Origin: Clostridiaceae bacterium
GTDB lineage: Bacteria; Bacillota; Clostridia; Peptostreptococcales; Natronincolaceae
Direction: 5' to 3'
Assembly: GCA_018432235.1 (NCBI GenBank)
Contig: JAHDLO010000026.1
Span: forward strand, 62,001-126,000
DNA length: 64,000 nucleotides
Part shown: positions 63,038 through 64,000 of the stretch, one piece after another
How the letters are laid out: every line of letters begins with the position of its first letter
How positions within the stretch are numbered: position 1 is the stretch's first letter
Program-made: the position numbers and the translations under genes
The notes under the pieces: model-generated
What the model was told of the DNA's origin: nothing
What the model saw: only the letters and a program-made list of their open reading frames with translations
Databases searched by the model: none

Positions 63038-63066
63038 TGGCGTAGTGTAAAAGCTACGCCATTTTG
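63038..63066 (+). terminator. Intrinsic terminator after cysK
   Basis: TGGCGTAG (63038-63045) and CTACGCCA (63054-63061) form an 8-bp stem with an 8-nt loop followed by TTTTG. The surrounding 9-bp inverted repeat (ATTGAACCG 63002, CGGTTCAAT 63084) flanks it; its meaning is unclear. Confidence 0.7.
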
Positions 63067-63192
63067 TTGTGCAAAGAAAACACCGGTTCAATCAGTGCTT
63101 TCAAATAAATTTCCAGAAGATATCCATCTGTTGTTATTACTTGGATGAACATATATAATATTACTGTATAAACAAAAAAAGGACGGTCAGAT

Positions 63193-63411
63193 ATGGATTA
63201 TATTTCTCTTCAGGAAGCCGCAAAAAAATGGGGCATATCTGAAGGCGTGTACAAAAGCTCTGTGAGGAAGAACGTATATCTGGTGTTGTTGTTGTTGTTT
63301 TAGCCGTATATGGTAGATACCACAATATGCTGAGAAGCCTAATGATGCACGGAGAAAAGAAAACTACATGGAAAGAGGTGAGATATATGGCTGTTATTTT
63401 AGTGGCAGAGG
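63193..63411 (+). pseudogene. Decayed helix-turn-helix DNA-binding protein gene
   Basis: Three reading frames together spell the common small HTH protein. Frame 1 from ATG 63193 reads MDYISLQEAAKKWGISEG. From 63246 frame 0 continues RVQKLCEEERISGVV. From 63299 frame 2 reads FSRIW, a TAG at 63314-63316, then IPQYAEKPNDARRKENYMER. The comparison implies two single-base losses and one nonsense change; a GTT repeat (about 63282-63299) sits at the second break. The intact relatives are typically found near mobile elements and regulators. The frame overlaps the start of the next gene. Confidence 0.85.
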
Positions 63412-64000
63412 ATGAAAGAAGCATGCAGGATATTATTGTGGAATACATGAAACGCAGCGGTCATTCCTGCATTACAGCAGACGATGGGATAGAGGCCGTA
63501 ACCGTATTAAAAAACAATCCTGTCGATTTAGCGATTTTAGATATTATGATGCCTTATTTGGATGGTTTTTTAGTCTGCAAGCTGGCAAGGGAAATGAATA
63601 ATCTCCCTATCATATTTCTCACGGCAAAGGGGGATGAGGAGGACAAATTAAAGGGGTATGAATATGGCGCAGACGATTACATGACAAAGCCCTTCAGCCC
63701 AAAGCTATTGCTGGCAAAAGTAAATGCTTTACTACGTCGTTCCACCATGATAGCTTCACAAAACGCACTCTATGCCGGGGAGATCGTTCTGATTCCTTCA
63801 TCGCATATGGTCATTATTAACGGCGATGACGTTGAATTGACCCATAAAGAATTTGAAATGCTGTACTTCTTTATGAAAAACAAAAATCAAGTGTTTTCGC
63901 GGGCACAGCTTTTGAATCGTATTTGGGGATATGATTTTGAGGGAAATACCAGGACAGTAGACACCCATATAAAAACGCTGCGGCAGAAGCTAGGCGACGA
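63387..64000 (+). CDS. OmpR/PhoB-family response regulator (truncated by window end)
   Basis: 204 codons are present before the sequence ends without a stop. ATG 63387 follows GAAAGAGGTGAG. Receiver domain (about 1-115): acidic pair AEDE (8-10), phospho-acceptor Asp in LAILDIMMPYLDG (about residue 52), Thr in FLTAKGD and Lys in YMTKPFSP. The winged-HTH DNA-binding domain follows (about 125-204; TRTVDTHIKTLRQKL). The partner kinase is presumably just outside the window. Its ribosome site lies in the decayed HTH gene. Confidence 0.93.
   Translation, partial: MAVILVAEDERSMQDIIVEYMKRSGHSCITADDGIEAVTVLKNNPVDLAILDIMMPYLDGFLVCKLAREMNNLPIIFLTAKGDEEDKLKGYEYGADDYMTKPFSPKLLLAKVNALLRRSTMIASQNALYAGEIVLIPSSHMVIINGDDVELTHKEFEMLYFFMKNKNQVFSRAQLLNRIWGYDFEGNTRTVDTHIKTLRQKLGD

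Noticed and set aside
63282..63299. GTT repeat tract as a phase-variable microsatellite
   Set aside because: Only about five units and inside an already broken gene; more likely a by-product of decay.
1..64000. tRNA, rRNA, CRISPR, phage or intact IS elements
   Set aside because: Scanned for direct repeats, cloverleaf ends and transposase motifs; none was convincing.

Overview
The window looks like chromosomal DNA of a low-GC, endospore-forming member of the Clostridia (Bacillota). Supporting signs are a GerA-type germinant receptor operon, AGGAGG-type ribosome binding sites with many TTG and GTG starts, a leucine T-box, a SAM-I riboswitch, SLH-type surface anchoring, LytR-CpsA-Psr and YqeK proteins, and an AT-rich background. 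A genus cannot be fixed by eye; an Alkaliphilus-like relative is only a guess. I see no rRNA, tRNA, CRISPR array or intact insertion sequence.

Layout. 0-2 kb: PadR regulator, ZIP metal transporter and a DtxR/MntR-type metal regulator divergent from it. 2.4-10.8 kb: a sensory block with a membrane chemoreceptor, a soluble chemoreceptor and two paralogous PAS histidine kinases, interrupted by an orphan tungstate-binding lipoprotein gene (tupA) read from the minus strand behind a Moco/Tuco-type riboswitch. 10.9-19.1 kb: cupin, GerA-type operon (minus strand), YtcJ-like amidohydrolase, AlaX-type editing protein and an unknown exported protein. 19.3-26.2 kb: uncharacterised genes, a DNA adenine methyltransferase coupled to an unknown gene, a 110-bp hairpin element and a metallo-beta-lactamase-fold lipoprotein. 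26.5-34.3 kb: propeller-like lipoprotein, TPR protein, MBL hydrolase, YibE/F membrane protein, a ComEC lacking its hydrolase domain, and holA.

34.5-47.8 kb is the largest co-directional unit: a Gram-positive Tad (Flp pilus-like) assembly locus. It holds a prepilin peptidase, a TadZ-like protein with a degenerate P-loop, the TadA/CpaF ATPase, TadB- and TadC-like membrane proteins, a 63-residue Flp pilin behind a structured leader, three TadE/TadG-like proteins (two very large), a second prepilin peptidase, an FHA protein, an SLH-domain protein and an unknown secreted protein. This is the best candidate for a poorly described system.

47.9-50.3 kb is an ABC-2 transporter with an unusual tandem-HTH MerR regulator and a shared operator-like repeat. 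50.6-58.4 kb is housekeeping: nadD, yqeK, an LCP protein, a Ca/Na antiporter, rsfS, T-box-leuS, then a YheO-like regulator with ridA. 58.5-62.9 kb is a sulfur amino-acid region: SAM riboswitch, MalY/PatB-type lyase, Cys/Met-metabolism PLP enzyme, Rrf2 regulator and cysK. The window ends with a decayed helix-turn-helix gene (two frameshifts and a stop) and a truncated OmpR-type response regulator.

The sulfur region combines two levels of control, SAM sensing by RNA and probably cysteine-linked repression by the Rrf2 protein. Several isolated genes (tupA, ComEC without its hydrolase, kinases without regulators) depend on partners outside the window. All functional calls rest on motifs recognised by eye; no database search was run.
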